Shown: positions 1 to 8,467 of the stretch, in pieces | Position numbering within the stretch: position 1 is the stretch's first letter | Layout of the letters: the number at the start of each line of letters is the position of its first letter | Assembly (NCBI RefSeq): GCF_902499555.1 | Contig: NZ_CABVMM010000003.1 | Location: 310,001 to 374,000, forward strand | Origin: Mesonia oceanica | Lineage (GTDB): Bacteria > Bacteroidota > Bacteroidia > Flavobacteriales > Flavobacteriaceae | DNA: 64,000 nt | Direction: 5' to 3' | Program-made: the position numbers and the translations under genes | Notes under the pieces: generated by a model | Databases searched by the model: none | What the model saw: the letters and a program-made list of their open reading frames with translations, nothing else | What the model was told of the DNA's origin: nothing

Positions 1-2277
1 GAAACCCTTAATTACCTCAATAGCCAAAAATTTAAAAACGAAGAAATTATAGCGCAAATTCAGTTTAACCGAGCCTCAGCATATTACGATACGCAACAAT
101 GGGATCAAGCGCAGAAAGCTTATCAACAATTTTTAGAATTGCCAATCGTAAAAAAGGGTCATTTAGGTTTTGCGGCAGCGCATAGCTTATTGCGATTATC
201 TTACTTCGATGCCGATGGTGAGCTTATCATCGCAAAAGCCAATCAGGGGTTAAACTATATAGAAGGTTTACTCAACACAAGCTTTATACAATGTGAATTG
301 CTTATGCGAAAAATGCACGCGTATGCCGAATTAAATGATTTGGAAAATAAGTTCGCTTCAGCTCAACACCTATTGAGCAAAGCCGAAAAAATAAATTTCA
401 CGTTTGCCGCGCTAAAGGCTAAAAATACCATTGGCGCTTATTACATAGAAAGCAGAAAACCTGGTGCTGCAGGCTTGGCCTATAAATACTTATTCGAAGC
501 TTATAACGAGTCTCTAAAATTTAATGAACCTGATTTGCAAAGTGAAATAGCCACAAATTATGCACTGGCATTATGGAAAAGAGGAGAGAAGTCGAGAGCA
601 AAACAAATGGTGGAAAAAGAATATGAATATTCGCTGAAAAATGCGAAGTATTTAGACGCGCAAAACTTAGCCAATAACTTAGCCTTTATGTTCTATATGA
701 ATGAGGATTATGGGCAAGCAGCAGAATTATTTGAAAAAGCAATAGCCATTACAGAAAACCATCTCAAAAAACTTCCGCAGCAAGAACAATTATTGGTGAT
801 GAACAATCACGCTGGTGCTTACAGTGGTTTGGTAATGTCTTATCGAAATTTAAACGAAACAGAAAAACTCTTTAAAGCGCAAGACTTAAACCGAAGCAGA
901 ATTTTAAAAAATAACCTAAACAAAAATATTCCACAAGTTAGTCTATCGCAAGTTCAATCGCTGTTAGCGAACGATGAGGTGATGCTCTATTATTCTAATG
1001 GAGAGCCGGGAGAAATGATTGTTTCCGTCATAACTTCAACTTCCGCAGAAATCAGTTATAATTTTCCCATAGACGATTGGTTAACTATCAAACGGAAATT
1101 TATCAATATAGTTAACAAGCAACCCAACTCGATCAATAATTACGTAACCAAATTAAACGAAGAGATCGTAGATGGTAAATTGGTGAGTTATAGCGATAAA
1201 AAGCAAGGTTTTACAGTTAAAGATTACGATCAATTCATTAGTATTTCAAGAGAATTTTTACAATCACACGACGAGAAGCTTGCCGATTTACAAACCGAAT
1301 TTTTAAAGCATTGGTATCAGTTCTTAATTCAGCCTGTTGCCAATCAAATTCAAGGAAAGAAAACACTCCTTATAAGTGCCGAAGGAAAGCTAGGTTTTAT
1401 GCCTTTTGAAGCTTTTATCAATTCTTCAAATCATTATTTAATTGAAGATTTTAATGTAAAGTATATTCCTTCAGCAACTATTTGGGCAAGTTTACAAAAC
1501 AGAAACTATCCTGCAACCAGAAAAAGTCTTTTGGCGATGGGCGGAGCTACTTACGCTAAGCCCAAAACATCTGGATCAGAAAACAGGAGTATGCCCGATG
1601 TGTATCAAATAAAAAATCAGCTTTCTCAAAAAATTTCAGAAAATAAAGTAAATTTAAAAGAAGAATTAAGTCTGTTAGGCTTTGGTGGAGCTAATTATTT
1701 GGCAGGAACTTTAAAAGAAGTGCAAAACTTAAAAATGATAGTTCCAGATGCAACGGTTTTGATAAACGATCAAATGAAAGAGTCAGACATCAAACGCTTA
1801 AATAAAAATGATGAACTGGCTAAGTATAAATGGTTACATATTGCTACGCACGGTTTTGCGCTAGACAATTTTCCGCAGCTTTCGGGAGTAATGATGATGC
1901 AACCACCAGGCGGCGATGGCGAAGAAGATATGTTTTTATTGGCACACGAAATTGCACAATTAAATCTTAAGGCAGATATGGCGGTTTTAAGTGCCTGTGA
2001 AACTGCGTTGGGTAAAGTTTATAAAGGCGAAGGCGTTAACGGGTTGAATTCAGCTTTGCTTACTGCGGGAGCAAATAACACCTTATTAAGTTTATGGCCG
2101 GTGAACGATGCAGGAACAATGATTTTAATGACCTTGGTGTACAATAATTTAAATCAGGGTCAAATGAGCGTAGAAGATGCCGTAAATACAGCAAAAAGAG
2201 AAATGTTGTCGGGTAAATATGGAGCGCAATTTGCAAGTCCGGTAATTTGGGCGCCCTTTGTAATTAATGGAAAGTAG
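1..2277 (+). CDS. TPR-CHAT domain protein (5' end outside window)
   Basis: The reading frame is open from base 1, so the gene starts upstream; the TTG at 139 is internal. The N-terminal part consists of helical TPR-like repeats (for example NRASAYYDTQQWDQAQKAYQ). The C-terminal third is a CHAT domain, the caspase-like fold, with the His motif HIATHGF (near base 1845) and the Cys motif LSACETALG (near base 1990), so both dyad residues are kept. CHAT proteins are cysteine proteases or inactive relatives, often used in signalling or defence. The stop lies 6 bp before a response regulator gene, so the two are probably co-transcribed. Substrate unknown. Confidence 0.9.
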   Translation, partial: ETLNYLNSQKFKNEEIIAQIQFNRASAYYDTQQWDQAQKAYQQFLELPIVKKGHLGFAAAHSLLRLSYFDADGELIIAKANQGLNYIEGLLNTSFIQCELLMRKMHAYAELNDLENKFASAQHLLSKAEKINFTFAALKAKNTIGAYYIESRKPGAAGLAYKYLFEAYNESLKFNEPDLQSEIATNYALALWKRGEKSRAKQMVEKEYEYSLKNAKYLDAQNLANNLAFMFYMNEDYGQAAELFEKAIAITENHLKKLPQQEQLLVMNNHAGAYSGLVMSYRNLNETEKLFKAQDLNRSRILKNNLNKNIPQVSLSQVQSLLANDEVMLYYSNGEPGEMIVSVITSTSAEISYNFPIDDWLTIKRKFINIVNKQPNSINNYVTKLNEEIVDGKLVSYSDKKQGFTVKDYDQFISISREFLQSHDEKLADLQTEFLKHWYQFLIQPVANQIQGKKTLLISAEGKLGFMPFEAFINSSNHYLIEDFNVKYIPSATIWASLQNRNYPATRKSLLAMGGATYAKPKTSGSENRSMPDVYQIKNQLSQKISENKVNLKEELSLLGFGGANYLAGTLKEVQNLKMIVPDATVLINDQMKESDIKRLNKNDELAKYKWLHIATHGFALDNFPQLSGVMMMQPPGGDGEEDMFLLAHEIAQLNLKADMAVLSACETALGKVYKGEGVNGLNSALLTAGANNTLLSLWPVNDAGTMILMTLVYNNLNQGQMSVEDAVNTAKREMLSGKYGAQFASPVIWAPFVINGK

Positions 2278-2283
2278 ATCACT

Positions 2284-2934
2284 ATGAGTATAAAAATCGC
2301 CATCGTCGATGATAACACATTTTTAATTCACGCAATTAAAGAAAAGTTATCTTTTTTTGAAGAGCTGAAGTTTAAGTTTTCAGCAATTAACGGTAGCGAT
2401 TTGCTTTTAAAGTTAGAAGATAATTTTCATATCGATCTTATTTTAATGGATATTGAAATGCCGGTTTTAAATGGTATTGAAAGCACACAAATCATCAAAC
2501 AAAAATATCCACATATTAAAATCGTAATGCTTACCGCTTTCGATAATGATGAACATATTTTTAACGCCATCCAAGCCGGAGCAGATGGTTATTTGTTGAA
2601 AGAAACCAATCCAAATGAATTGTACAAAGGCATTTTAGAAACCTTTAATGGCGGTGCAGCTATGAATCCTTCCATTGCTTTAAAAACCTTAAAGTTACTT
2701 AGAAATCCAACGCATATACAAAATAAAAAAGACCAAGAAGAACTCTCCCTGTCAAAACGGGAGATTGAAGTTTTAGAAAGCTTGAGTAAAGGACATAGCT
2801 ATACCGTAATCGCAGAGTATTTAGTACTATCGCCAAGTACGGTAAGAAAACATATCGAAAATATCTATAAAAAACTTCACGTACATAGTAAAATTGAAGC
2901 CGTTCAAAAAGCAAAAAACCATAACCTTATTTAG
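2284..2934 (+). CDS. NarL/LuxR-family response regulator
   Basis: The product has 216 residues. The receiver domain (about 1-120) has acidic residues D9/D10 and the phospho-acceptor D56 in LILMDIEMP. The C-terminal LuxR-type helix-turn-helix (about 150-212) contains LSKREIEVLESLSKGHSYTVIAEYL and STVRKHIENIYKKL. It should bind DNA when phosphorylated. No histidine kinase is visible in the window; the only close partner is the CHAT protein 6 bp upstream, so the kinase may lie further left or be unlinked. The ATG at 2284 fits the start of a receiver fold (KIAIVDDN). Confidence 0.93.
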   Translation: MSIKIAIVDDNTFLIHAIKEKLSFFEELKFKFSAINGSDLLLKLEDNFHIDLILMDIEMPVLNGIESTQIIKQKYPHIKIVMLTAFDNDEHIFNAIQAGADGYLLKETNPNELYKGILETFNGGAAMNPSIALKTLKLLRNPTHIQNKKDQEELSLSKREIEVLESLSKGHSYTVIAEYLVLSPSTVRKHIENIYKKLHVHSKIEAVQKAKNHNLI

Positions 2935-3018
2935 TCAAAAGGGGGTAAAACTGTTAATCTAATTTCAAATTAAATAAAGTTGAAGTAGTTTCTCGTAAAT
3001 TAGGAGCAAAATCTACCT

Positions 3019-3633
3019 ATGAGAAAGTTTTTACTCGGCGTTTTAGTTGCACTTGTTTGTTTTTTGGGTTACCAATACTTCAAAAACCAATTTCAAGAAA
3101 AAGAAGATTTGCTACAAGCTTCCAATTTAATTGAAAAGGAAATAAAAAATGTAAGTAAACTGGTCGTTTCTGAAGGGAGTTATGCTAAGGTCTATAATTA
3201 CGAGAATACCGAAAGTTTTATGTTTAAATTTCTTTCAGCGCGTAAAAAAGCCTTAGTGGTAGTGAATGCCAAGGCCAATGTAAGTTACGATTTGCGCGAG
3301 ATGAAATACGAAGTAGATGCAGCAAATAAAGTGTTGAAAATTACTCATATCCCAGCACCGGAACTCAACATCAATCCCGATATAAAGTATTACGATGTTA
3401 CCCAAGATTACTTGAATCAGTTTGAAGCGAAAGACTATAATAAGATTAAAAACAAGATTCAATCAGATTTAGAAAAGCAAATCAAAAATTCAGTATTGAT
3501 GAAAAATGCTGAAAACAGATTGGTTTCAGAATTGCAAAAGCTTTTTGTACTTACCAATTCGATGGGATGGACGTTGCAATACAATCAGCAAAACCTTAAT
3601 TCTTCCGAAGAACTTCAAGAGTTGAAATTATAG
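3019..3633 (+). CDS. DUF4230 domain protein, membrane-anchored
   Basis: This 204-residue protein has an N-terminal hydrophobic segment (about residues 4-19) that should act as an uncleaved anchor or signal, followed by a soluble domain resembling DUF4230 (NVSKLVVSEGSYAKVYNYE, then YDLREMKYEVDAANKVLKI). The molecular role of the family is unknown; in Bacteroidota it is a conserved, probably periplasmic protein. It starts 85 bp after the response regulator on the same strand and ends before a palindromic repeat at 3641-3688. Family assignment is from remembered sequence pattern only. Confidence 0.75.
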   Translation: MRKFLLGVLVALVCFLGYQYFKNQFQEKEDLLQASNLIEKEIKNVSKLVVSEGSYAKVYNYENTESFMFKFLSARKKALVVVNAKANVSYDLREMKYEVDAANKVLKITHIPAPELNINPDIKYYDVTQDYLNQFEAKDYNKIKNKIQSDLEKQIKNSVLMKNAENRLVSELQKLFVLTNSMGWTLQYNQQNLNSSEELQELKL

Positions 3634-3640
3634 ACTTTTC

Positions 3641-3688
3641 GTCATTCCGGGCCTGCCCGTCCGGCAGGCGGGCTTGACCAGAAATCTC
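3641..3688. repeat. Palindromic repeat, family A variant
   Basis: A GTCATTCC start and an AAATCTC end frame a GC-rich hairpin: GCCTGCC (3651-3657), loop CGTCC, GGCAGGC (3663-3669). It resembles the ATTCCTGC...GCAGGAATCTC repeats found between paa genes further right. It stands out from the AT-rich surroundings. It could double as a weak terminator for the DUF4230 gene, but no T-run follows. Confidence 0.7.
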
Positions 3689-3863
3689 ATTCAGAAATAA
3701 AAAGACTTTGATTTCGAGATTTTGGATCAAATTCAGTATAAAGATAATTTAAGTTTAGATTCTTAATTCTAACAGCGAAGCACTCTAGTTTCTAATAATA
3801 GAGCTTAATTTCATTTCAATTCCTTTTCACATAAAAACTTTAAAAATATTATCTTGCCATTCT

Positions 3864-4436
3864 ATGAAATTAACCCGACGAAAATTAGAAATTGTTGCTA
3901 CAGCAGCAAAACTCTTTAGAAAAAAAGGATATAATGCAGTTTCTATGCGGGATTTGGCGCAAGCTTTAGAAATAAAAGCCGCAAGTTTATATAATCATAT
4001 CAATTCTAAACAAGAAATTTTGGGAATTATCATCTTGGATGTTGCCGAAAATTTCACCCAGCATATGAATTCAGTTTCACCGGAGAATATTAGTTCTATT
4101 AAAAAGCTAGAATCGGTGATTGAAAATCATATTCAAATCACCATCGAAAAAACCGATGCCTTAGCTTGTTTAAATAATGACTGGATGCATCTGGAAAAAT
4201 TAGATCTAGAAAATTATTTGATGATGCGTAACACTTACGAAGCTAAAATGAGAAACATCATCGAGCAAGGCATTCAGCAAAAAGAATTGCAAGAGCGCAA
4301 TATAGATTTAGTCTTATTCTCTTTACTATCTACTTTAAGAACACTTCATTTATGGTATTCTAAAAATAAAGAAGTCTCTCCGCAGCTTTTATTTGAAGAA
4401 ATGAAACAGAATTTACTTCACGGAATTATTCGCTAA
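3864..4436 (+). CDS. TetR/AcrR-family regulator of the paa cluster
   Basis: The 190-residue product has a TetR helix-turn-helix at about 8-52 (IVATAAKLFRKKGYNAVSMR, then ALEIKAASLYNHINSKQEI). The C-terminal region is a ligand-binding helical bundle. It lies directly before paaE on the same strand, and an 18-bp perfect inverted repeat sits in the short spacer on the paaE promoter. By analogy with TetR-type PaaR regulators, it probably represses the pathway and is released by phenylacetyl-CoA. The ligand is inferred from context, not read from the sequence. Confidence 0.9.
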   Translation: MKLTRRKLEIVATAAKLFRKKGYNAVSMRDLAQALEIKAASLYNHINSKQEILGIIILDVAENFTQHMNSVSPENISSIKKLESVIENHIQITIEKTDALACLNNDWMHLEKLDLENYLMMRNTYEAKMRNIIEQGIQQKELQERNIDLVLFSLLSTLRTLHLWYSKNKEVSPQLLFEEMKQNLLHGIIR

Positions 4437-4455
4437 ACTTCTTTAACAGGCATCA

Positions 4456-4487
4456 TTTGGAATTTAAACTAACAATCGTTAGTTTTG
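4456..4487 (+). promoter_or_regulatory. Bacteroidota-type promoter of paaE
   Basis: TTTG (4456-4459), a 20-bp spacer and TAGTTTTG (4480-4487) match the Bacteroidota consensus TTTG-N19-21-TAnnTTTG exactly. Transcription would start a few bases after 4490, giving a short leader before the ATG at 4509. The -7 box overlaps the inverted repeat 4467-4484, so a protein bound there would block the promoter. Confidence 0.8.
4467..4484. promoter_or_regulatory. Putative TetR operator at the paaE promoter
   Basis: This is a perfect 7-bp inverted repeat with a 4-bp centre: AACTAAC (4467-4473), AATC, GTTAGTT (4478-4484). The size and symmetry fit a TetR-family operator. It lies between the -33 and -7 boxes and overlaps the -7 box, directly after the TetR gene. 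Binding by that regulator is inferred. Confidence 0.75.
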
Positions 4488-4508
4488 TTAGGTATCAAAA
4501 ATGATGAA

Positions 4509-5582
4509 ATGGCAAAATTTCACGAAATTACCGTAAAAAGCGTTTACAAAGAAACCAACGATTGTACGGTTGTTGAGTTTGATGTTCCTAAAGATTTAGA
4601 AGAAGAATTCAAGTTTAATCAAGGGCAACATTTAACTTTAAAAAAAGATTTTAATGGAGAAGACGTAAGGCGTTCGTATTCCTTATGTTCAAGTCCGGTA
4701 GATAAAAAATGGCAAGTGGCCGTAAAGAAAATACCGACCGGTAAATTCTCAACTTTTGTAAATGAAGAATTACAGGCAGGAGACCATCTAGAAGTGATGG
4801 TTCCTAGTGGTAAATTTGGCGTAAAAGTTTCTTCTGGCGTGGCAAAAAACTATATCGTTTTCGCTGCCGGAAGTGGAATCACACCCATCCTCTCGATGAT
4901 TAAGACGCATTTGGCGATGGAGCCGGAAAGTAAATTTCAACTTTTCTACCTCAATAAAAATGCAAAATCGATCATCTTTAAAGAAGAATTAGAACAACTG
5001 CGAAATAAATATTTCGGGCGTTTTGAGATTTTCTACTTCTTAACTCGTGAGCAACGCGATATCCCTTTGTTTAACGGAAGGTTTGATGAAGAGAAAATTC
5101 AACAACTTACCAAAAGCTTGATCGATGTAGAATCGGTAGATGAATGTTTTATCTGCGGTCCAGAACAAATGATTTTCCTCTTACGGGATGAGTTGGAGAA
5201 AGCCGGGCTTTCAACAGATAAAATTCATTACGAATTGTTTGTCACCGGAGTTTCAGAAGAAGATAAGAAAAGAGCAGCAAAAGCAATAGAACATCAATTT
5301 GAAGGGACTGAGGTGACCATTCTCGATGGAGGAAAAGAATTCCATTTCGGGATGACAGACGATTACGATAATGTACTCGATGCCGCTTTAGGAGCCGGAG
5401 CAGATTTACCTTTTGCTTGTAAAGGTGGGGTTTGCAGTACTTGTAAATGTAAAGTACTTGAAGGTAGCGTAGAAATGAAAATTAATTATGCGTTAGAAGA
5501 TGATGAGGTCGCCAACAACTTTGTCTTAAGTTGTCAGTCGGTACCCACATCAGAAAAGCTGGTGGTCGATTTTGATGTATAA
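4509..5582 (+). CDS. paaE: Phenylacetyl-CoA epoxidase reductase subunit PaaE
   Basis: The product passes electrons from NAD(P)H to the PaaABC(D) epoxidase. It has an FAD-binding ferredoxin-reductase domain (RRSYSLCSSP), an NAD domain (VFAAGSGITPILSMI) and a C-terminal plant-type [2Fe-2S] domain with CKGGVCSTCKCKV and a distal Cys in VLSCQSVP. The ATG at 4509 (MAKFHEI) is preferred to the in-frame TTG at 4485, because that TTG lies inside the promoter -7 box. It is the first gene of the cluster rather than following PaaD as in E. coli. Confidence 0.95.
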   Translation: MAKFHEITVKSVYKETNDCTVVEFDVPKDLEEEFKFNQGQHLTLKKDFNGEDVRRSYSLCSSPVDKKWQVAVKKIPTGKFSTFVNEELQAGDHLEVMVPSGKFGVKVSSGVAKNYIVFAAGSGITPILSMIKTHLAMEPESKFQLFYLNKNAKSIIFKEELEQLRNKYFGRFEIFYFLTREQRDIPLFNGRFDEEKIQQLTKSLIDVESVDECFICGPEQMIFLLRDELEKAGLSTDKIHYELFVTGVSEEDKKRAAKAIEHQFEGTEVTILDGGKEFHFGMTDDYDNVLDAALGAGADLPFACKGGVCSTCKCKVLEGSVEMKINYALEDDEVANNFVLSCQSVPTSEKLVVDFDV

Positions 5583-5604
5583 TTCTCACACAGGTGGGAA
5601 TCTC
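5582..5604. repeat. Palindromic repeat, family A (diverged)
   Basis: ATTCTCAC (5582-5589), loop ACAG and GTGGGAAT (5594-5601), then CTC. The sequence has drifted from the ATTCCTGC...GCAGGAATCTC form, but pairing is kept apart from one G-T wobble. It begins at the last base of the paaE stop codon. Confidence 0.6.
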
Positions 5605-5698
5605 ATATAGAAACCTTAAATTAAGTTTAAGTGTTTTATTTTCAGAAGTATAATTATTATCTTTTAAAAAATTTGAAATTGTAGTATCAACCTGAATT

Positions 5699-5722
5699 GT
5701 CATACTGAGCCAAGTCGAAGTG
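5699..5722. repeat. Short repeat, family B (GTCATACTGAGCC...)
   Basis: GTCATACTGAGCCAAGTCGA followed by AGTG. It is nearly identical to 8355-8378 (2 differences in 24) and related to the GTCACCTTGAGCGGAGTCGA form at 13840 and 16521. It lies in the paaE-paaA spacer. Confidence 0.75.
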
Positions 5723-5775
5723 TTGTACAGGTTCTTATCCAGAGAATATTTTCAATTTCAACTAAAAAAGGAATT

Positions 5776-6732
5776 ATGAGTGAGCAAGAAGTAAAGAATT
5801 TAGAAGAGATGTTCGAGCAAAAAATTGCTCGTGATGAAAAGATAGAGCCTAAAGATTGGATGCCAGAGAAATATAGAAAAACACATATTCGTCAAATTTC
5901 TCAACATGCCCATTCCGAAATTGTAGGGATGTTACCAGAGGGAAATTGGATTACCCGTGCACCATCCTTAAGAAGAAAGGTAGCTTTGCTGGCAAAAGTT
6001 CAAGATGAAGCCGGTCACGGTTTGTACCTCTACAGCGCTTGCGAAACGCTAGGGATTTCTCGTGATGAGTTGTACGATCAATTGCATTCTGGCAAAGCCA
6101 AATACTCCAGTATTTTTAATTATCCAACCATAACTTGGGCAGATATGGGCGCTATTGGTTGGTTAGTAGACGGTGCGGCTATTATTAATCAAGTTCCGTT
6201 GTGTAATACTTCCTTTGGTCCTTATGCTCGTGCGATGGTGAGAGTTTGTAAAGAAGAGAGTTTTCATCAACGTCAAGGCTATGAGATTATGCTTACGCTT
6301 TGCCGCGGTACAGAAGAGCAAAAACAAATGGCTCAAGATTCTCTAAACCGTTGGTGGTGGCCAAGTTTAATGATGTTTGGTCCTACCGATGCAGAATCTA
6401 CACACACCGAGCAATCGATGAAATGGAAGTTGAAACGTAAAACCAACGATGAATTACGTCAACAATTTATTGATCAGACCGTTCCACAAGCCGAAATTTT
6501 AGGCCTAACCATTCCTGATGATGATTTAAAATGGAACGAAGAAACCGGTCAATACGATTTCGGAAAAATTAACTGGGATGAGTTCTGGCAAGTAGTAAAA
6601 GGTCACGGGCCTTGTAATAAAGAACGTTTGCAAACCCGAGTTGATGCTTGGGAAAACGGAGAATGGGTGCGTGATGCAGCAATGGCTTATTCAGAAAAGC
6701 AAGCCGCTAAAAAAGTTCAAAAAGCAAGCTAG
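5776..6732 (+). CDS. paaA: Phenylacetyl-CoA epoxidase catalytic subunit PaaA
   Basis: This is the di-iron monooxygenase subunit that epoxidises the ring of phenylacetyl-CoA. At 318 residues it has the usual length. The ferritin-like four-helix bundle carries the iron-ligand pattern: [15 protein letters not shown] in one helix pair and [13 protein letters not shown] in the other, plus the family-specific [11 protein letters not shown]. The ATG at 5776 is preceded by an A/G-rich AAAAAAGGA. It is separated from paaB by a four-helix-bundle insertion gene. Confidence 0.97.
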   Translation: MSEQEVKNLEEMFEQKIARDEKIEPKDWMPEKYRKTHIRQISQHAHSEIVGMLPEGNWITRAPSLRRKVALLAKVQDEAGHGLYLYSACETLGISRDELYDQLHSGKAKYSSIFNYPTITWADMGAIGWLVDGAAIINQVPLCNTSFGPYARAMVRVCKEESFHQRQGYEIMLTLCRGTEEQKQMAQDSLNRWWWPSLMMFGPTDAESTHTEQSMKWKLKRKTNDELRQQFIDQTVPQAEILGLTIPDDDLKWNEETGQYDFGKINWDEFWQVVKGHGPCNKERLQTRVDAWENGEWVRDAAMAYSEKQAAKKVQKAS

Positions 6733-6745
6733 GTAAACAACGAAT

Positions 6746-7177
6746 TTGAATTCGAAAATGAAGCTGAAATTGAAAGATGAATAATAAGTTTGATTTGAGT
6801 GATCGTTTGGAAGATTTTGCTGCTAATATTATAGTAAAATACGATAAGAAACCGCTAAGCTATGCGGGAGATTATTTAGCTAAACAATTAATTCGTTCAT
6901 CTTGTTCCGCAGCTTTGAATTACGGAGAAGTATTAGGAGCCGGAACTTCTAAGGATAAGATTAATAAACTTAGAATTTGCTTAAAAGAACTCAGAGAATG
7001 TTTAAGAAATTTAAATATTCAAGTAAAAGCTGACTTAATTTCAAAAACTGATATTTCAGATTTAGTAGATGAAAATGATCAGCTCATTAGAATAATAGTT
7101 ACTAGAATAAAAAATATTAAATAATAAGTTGTCTTTGAATCTAAATGATAAACTCTTGTTTTCAATTTCGAATTCAA
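6746..7177. repeat. Inverted arms flanking four-helix-bundle gene 1
   Basis: TTGAATTCGAAAATGAA (6746-6762) and, as reverse complement, TTCAATTTCGAATTCAA (7161-7177) match at 16 of 17 positions. The arms bracket the gene at 6777-7124 and would let the transcript fold the gene into one large stem-loop, as do the termini of 23S rRNA intervening sequences. The arms are low in complexity, which weakens the significance. Confidence 0.6.
6777..7124 (+). CDS. Four-helix-bundle protein (23S rRNA intervening-sequence family), copy 1
   Basis: The 115-residue product is all-helical. It carries the family pattern YLAKQLIRSSCSAALNYGE and a KLRICLKELRECLRNLNI-type helix seen in TIGR02436 proteins. These are encoded in 23S rRNA intervening sequences and in scattered chromosomal sites; they form pentameric bundles related to Avd of diversity-generating retroelements, and their function is unknown. 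It lies between paaA and paaB, genes that are normally adjacent, and is flanked by inverted arms. It is 44% similar in layout, by eye, to copy 2 and less like copy 3; an alignment has not been run. Confidence 0.85.
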   Translation: MNNKFDLSDRLEDFAANIIVKYDKKPLSYAGDYLAKQLIRSSCSAALNYGEVLGAGTSKDKINKLRICLKELRECLRNLNIQVKADLISKTDISDLVDENDQLIRIIVTRIKNIK

Positions 7178-7202
7178 TTTCAATTTCAATTTAAATAAGG
7201 TT

Positions 7203-7496
7203 ATGTCAGACAAGAAAAAAAACTGGCCACTTTGGGAGGTTTTCGTAAGAAGTAAAAACGGATTAGAACACCGGCATTTCGGAAGTTTGCATGCTGCCGA
7301 CGAAGAAATGGCCTTGGAAAATGCAAGAGATGTATATACCAGAAGAAGCGAAGGCGTAAGCATTTGGGTGGTAGAATCGAAGCATATTAAAGCTTCCAAT
7401 CCTGATGAAAATGGAGAAATGTTCGAACCTGCGGCAGATAAAGTATATCGCCATCCAACATTTTACGATTTACCCGATGAGGTCAAACACATGTAA
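7203..7496 (+). CDS. paaB: Phenylacetyl-CoA epoxidase subunit PaaB
   Basis: The small structural subunit of the epoxidase has 97 residues, close to the usual length. It shows the hallmark WPLWEVFVRSKNGLEHRHFG, then LHAADEEMALENARDVYTRR and the WVVES strand. PaaB bridges PaaA-PaaC dimers in the complex. It starts at ATG 7203, just beyond the right arm of the inserted four-helix-bundle element, and ends two bases before a family A palindrome. Confidence 0.96.
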   Translation: MSDKKKNWPLWEVFVRSKNGLEHRHFGSLHAADEEMALENARDVYTRRSEGVSIWVVESKHIKASNPDENGEMFEPAADKVYRHPTFYDLPDEVKHM

Positions 7497-7497
7497 A

Positions 7498-7520
7498 ATT
7501 CCGGGCTAGGCAGGAATCTC
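7498..7520. repeat. Palindromic repeat, family A
   Basis: ATTCCGGGCTAGGCAGGAAT followed by CTC, in the paaB-paaC spacer. The right half matches the family exactly and the left half has drifted, so the hairpin is imperfect. It begins two bases after the paaB stop. Confidence 0.7.
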
Positions 7521-7572
7521 TAAAACTATTTCAGAAGAATCAAAGTAGTTTTTTCAACTAAAATAAAATTTA

Positions 7573-8328
7573 ATGAATAACGATAGTTTAATAAAATACA
7601 TTCTTGGGATTGCCGATAATTCTCTTATTCTAGGTCAACGTTTGGGAGAGTTAACCGGTCACGGTCCCACGCTGGAGGTAGATATCGCCATGACAAATAT
7701 TTCACTCGATTTATTCGGTCAGGTTCGTAGTTATTTTCAGTATGCTGCACAACTTTCTGAGGAAGATAAAACCGAAGACGACTTTGCTTTTTTGCGTACC
7801 GAACGTGAATATGTAAATGTATTATTGGTCGAGCAGCCCAACCGCGATTTTGCTTACACGATTGCACGTCAGTTCTTGTTTGATCATTTTCATTTTTTAT
7901 TGCTCAATGAATTGCAAAATAGCAAAGATGAAACCTTGGTAGCTATTGCAAAAAAGAGTTTAAAAGAGGCAAGCTATCACAGAAGGTTTTCTTCCGATTG
8001 GATCAAGCGTTTAGGAGACGGAACCGAAGAAAGTAACCGAAAAATTCAACTAGCCATCAACGATTTGTGGCGATTTACCGAAGAGCTCTTTCATAAGACC
8101 AAAGCCGATATAGAAGCCATAAAAGAAGGAGTTGGTGTGGATACCGATAAACTCAAAGAAAAATATTTAGCCAATGTAGCTGAAGTTTTAGAAGAAGCCA
8201 CACTTCAAAAACCAGTATTAGAATTTTTTCAAGAAGGCGGTAAAAAAGGAATCCATTCAGAACATATGGGGTATTTGTTAAGCGATATGCAATACATGCA
8301 ACGTACCTATCCCGGAATGAAGTGGTAA
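7573..8328 (+). CDS. paaC: Phenylacetyl-CoA epoxidase structural subunit PaaC
   Basis: The 251-residue ferritin-like partner of PaaA is needed for complex assembly and substrate positioning. Characteristic stretches are LGQRLGELTGHGPTLEVDIA, FLRTEREYVNVLLVEQPNRD, SLKEASYHRRFSSDWIKRLG and HSEHMGYLLSDMQYMQRTYP. Its stop codon is followed immediately by a family A palindrome, then by two further repeats before paaD. Confidence 0.97.
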   Translation: MNNDSLIKYILGIADNSLILGQRLGELTGHGPTLEVDIAMTNISLDLFGQVRSYFQYAAQLSEEDKTEDDFAFLRTEREYVNVLLVEQPNRDFAYTIARQFLFDHFHFLLLNELQNSKDETLVAIAKKSLKEASYHRRFSSDWIKRLGDGTEESNRKIQLAINDLWRFTEELFHKTKADIEAIKEGVGVDTDKLKEKYLANVAEVLEEATLQKPVLEFFQEGGKKGIHSEHMGYLLSDMQYMQRTYPGMKW

Positions 8329-8350
8329 ATTCCTGCGTAGGCAGGAATCT
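8329..8350. repeat. Palindromic repeat, family A
   Basis: ATTCCTGCGTAGGCAGGAAT plus CT, beginning at the base after the paaC stop codon. The hairpin is TTCCTGC, loop, GCAGGAA. It is the first of three different repeats stacked in this 139-bp spacer. Confidence 0.8.
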
Positions 8351-8354
8351 TATA

Positions 8355-8378
8355 GTCATACTGAGCCGAGTCAAAGTG
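8355..8378. repeat. Short repeat, family B
   Basis: GTCATACTGAGCCGAGTCAA followed by AGTG. It differs at two positions from the copy at 5699-5722, and is the second element in the paaC-paaD spacer. Confidence 0.75.
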
Positions 8379-8408
8379 TAGTAATACATAGAAAGAATCG
8401 AATTGGAG

Positions 8409-8437
8409 TGTCATGCTGAACTTGTTTCAGCATGACA
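8409..8437. repeat. Palindromic repeat, family C (intergenic copy)
   Basis: A perfect 12-bp stem: TGTCATGCTGAA (8409-8420), loop CTTGT, TTCAGCATGACA (8426-8437). The same CTGAACTTG-TTCAG core appears in frame inside paaH at 11293-11322. Could act as a transcript-stability hairpin; no T-run follows. Confidence 0.8.
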
Positions 8438-8467
8438 TCCTAACCTAAAACCGAAAAGCATAAAATA

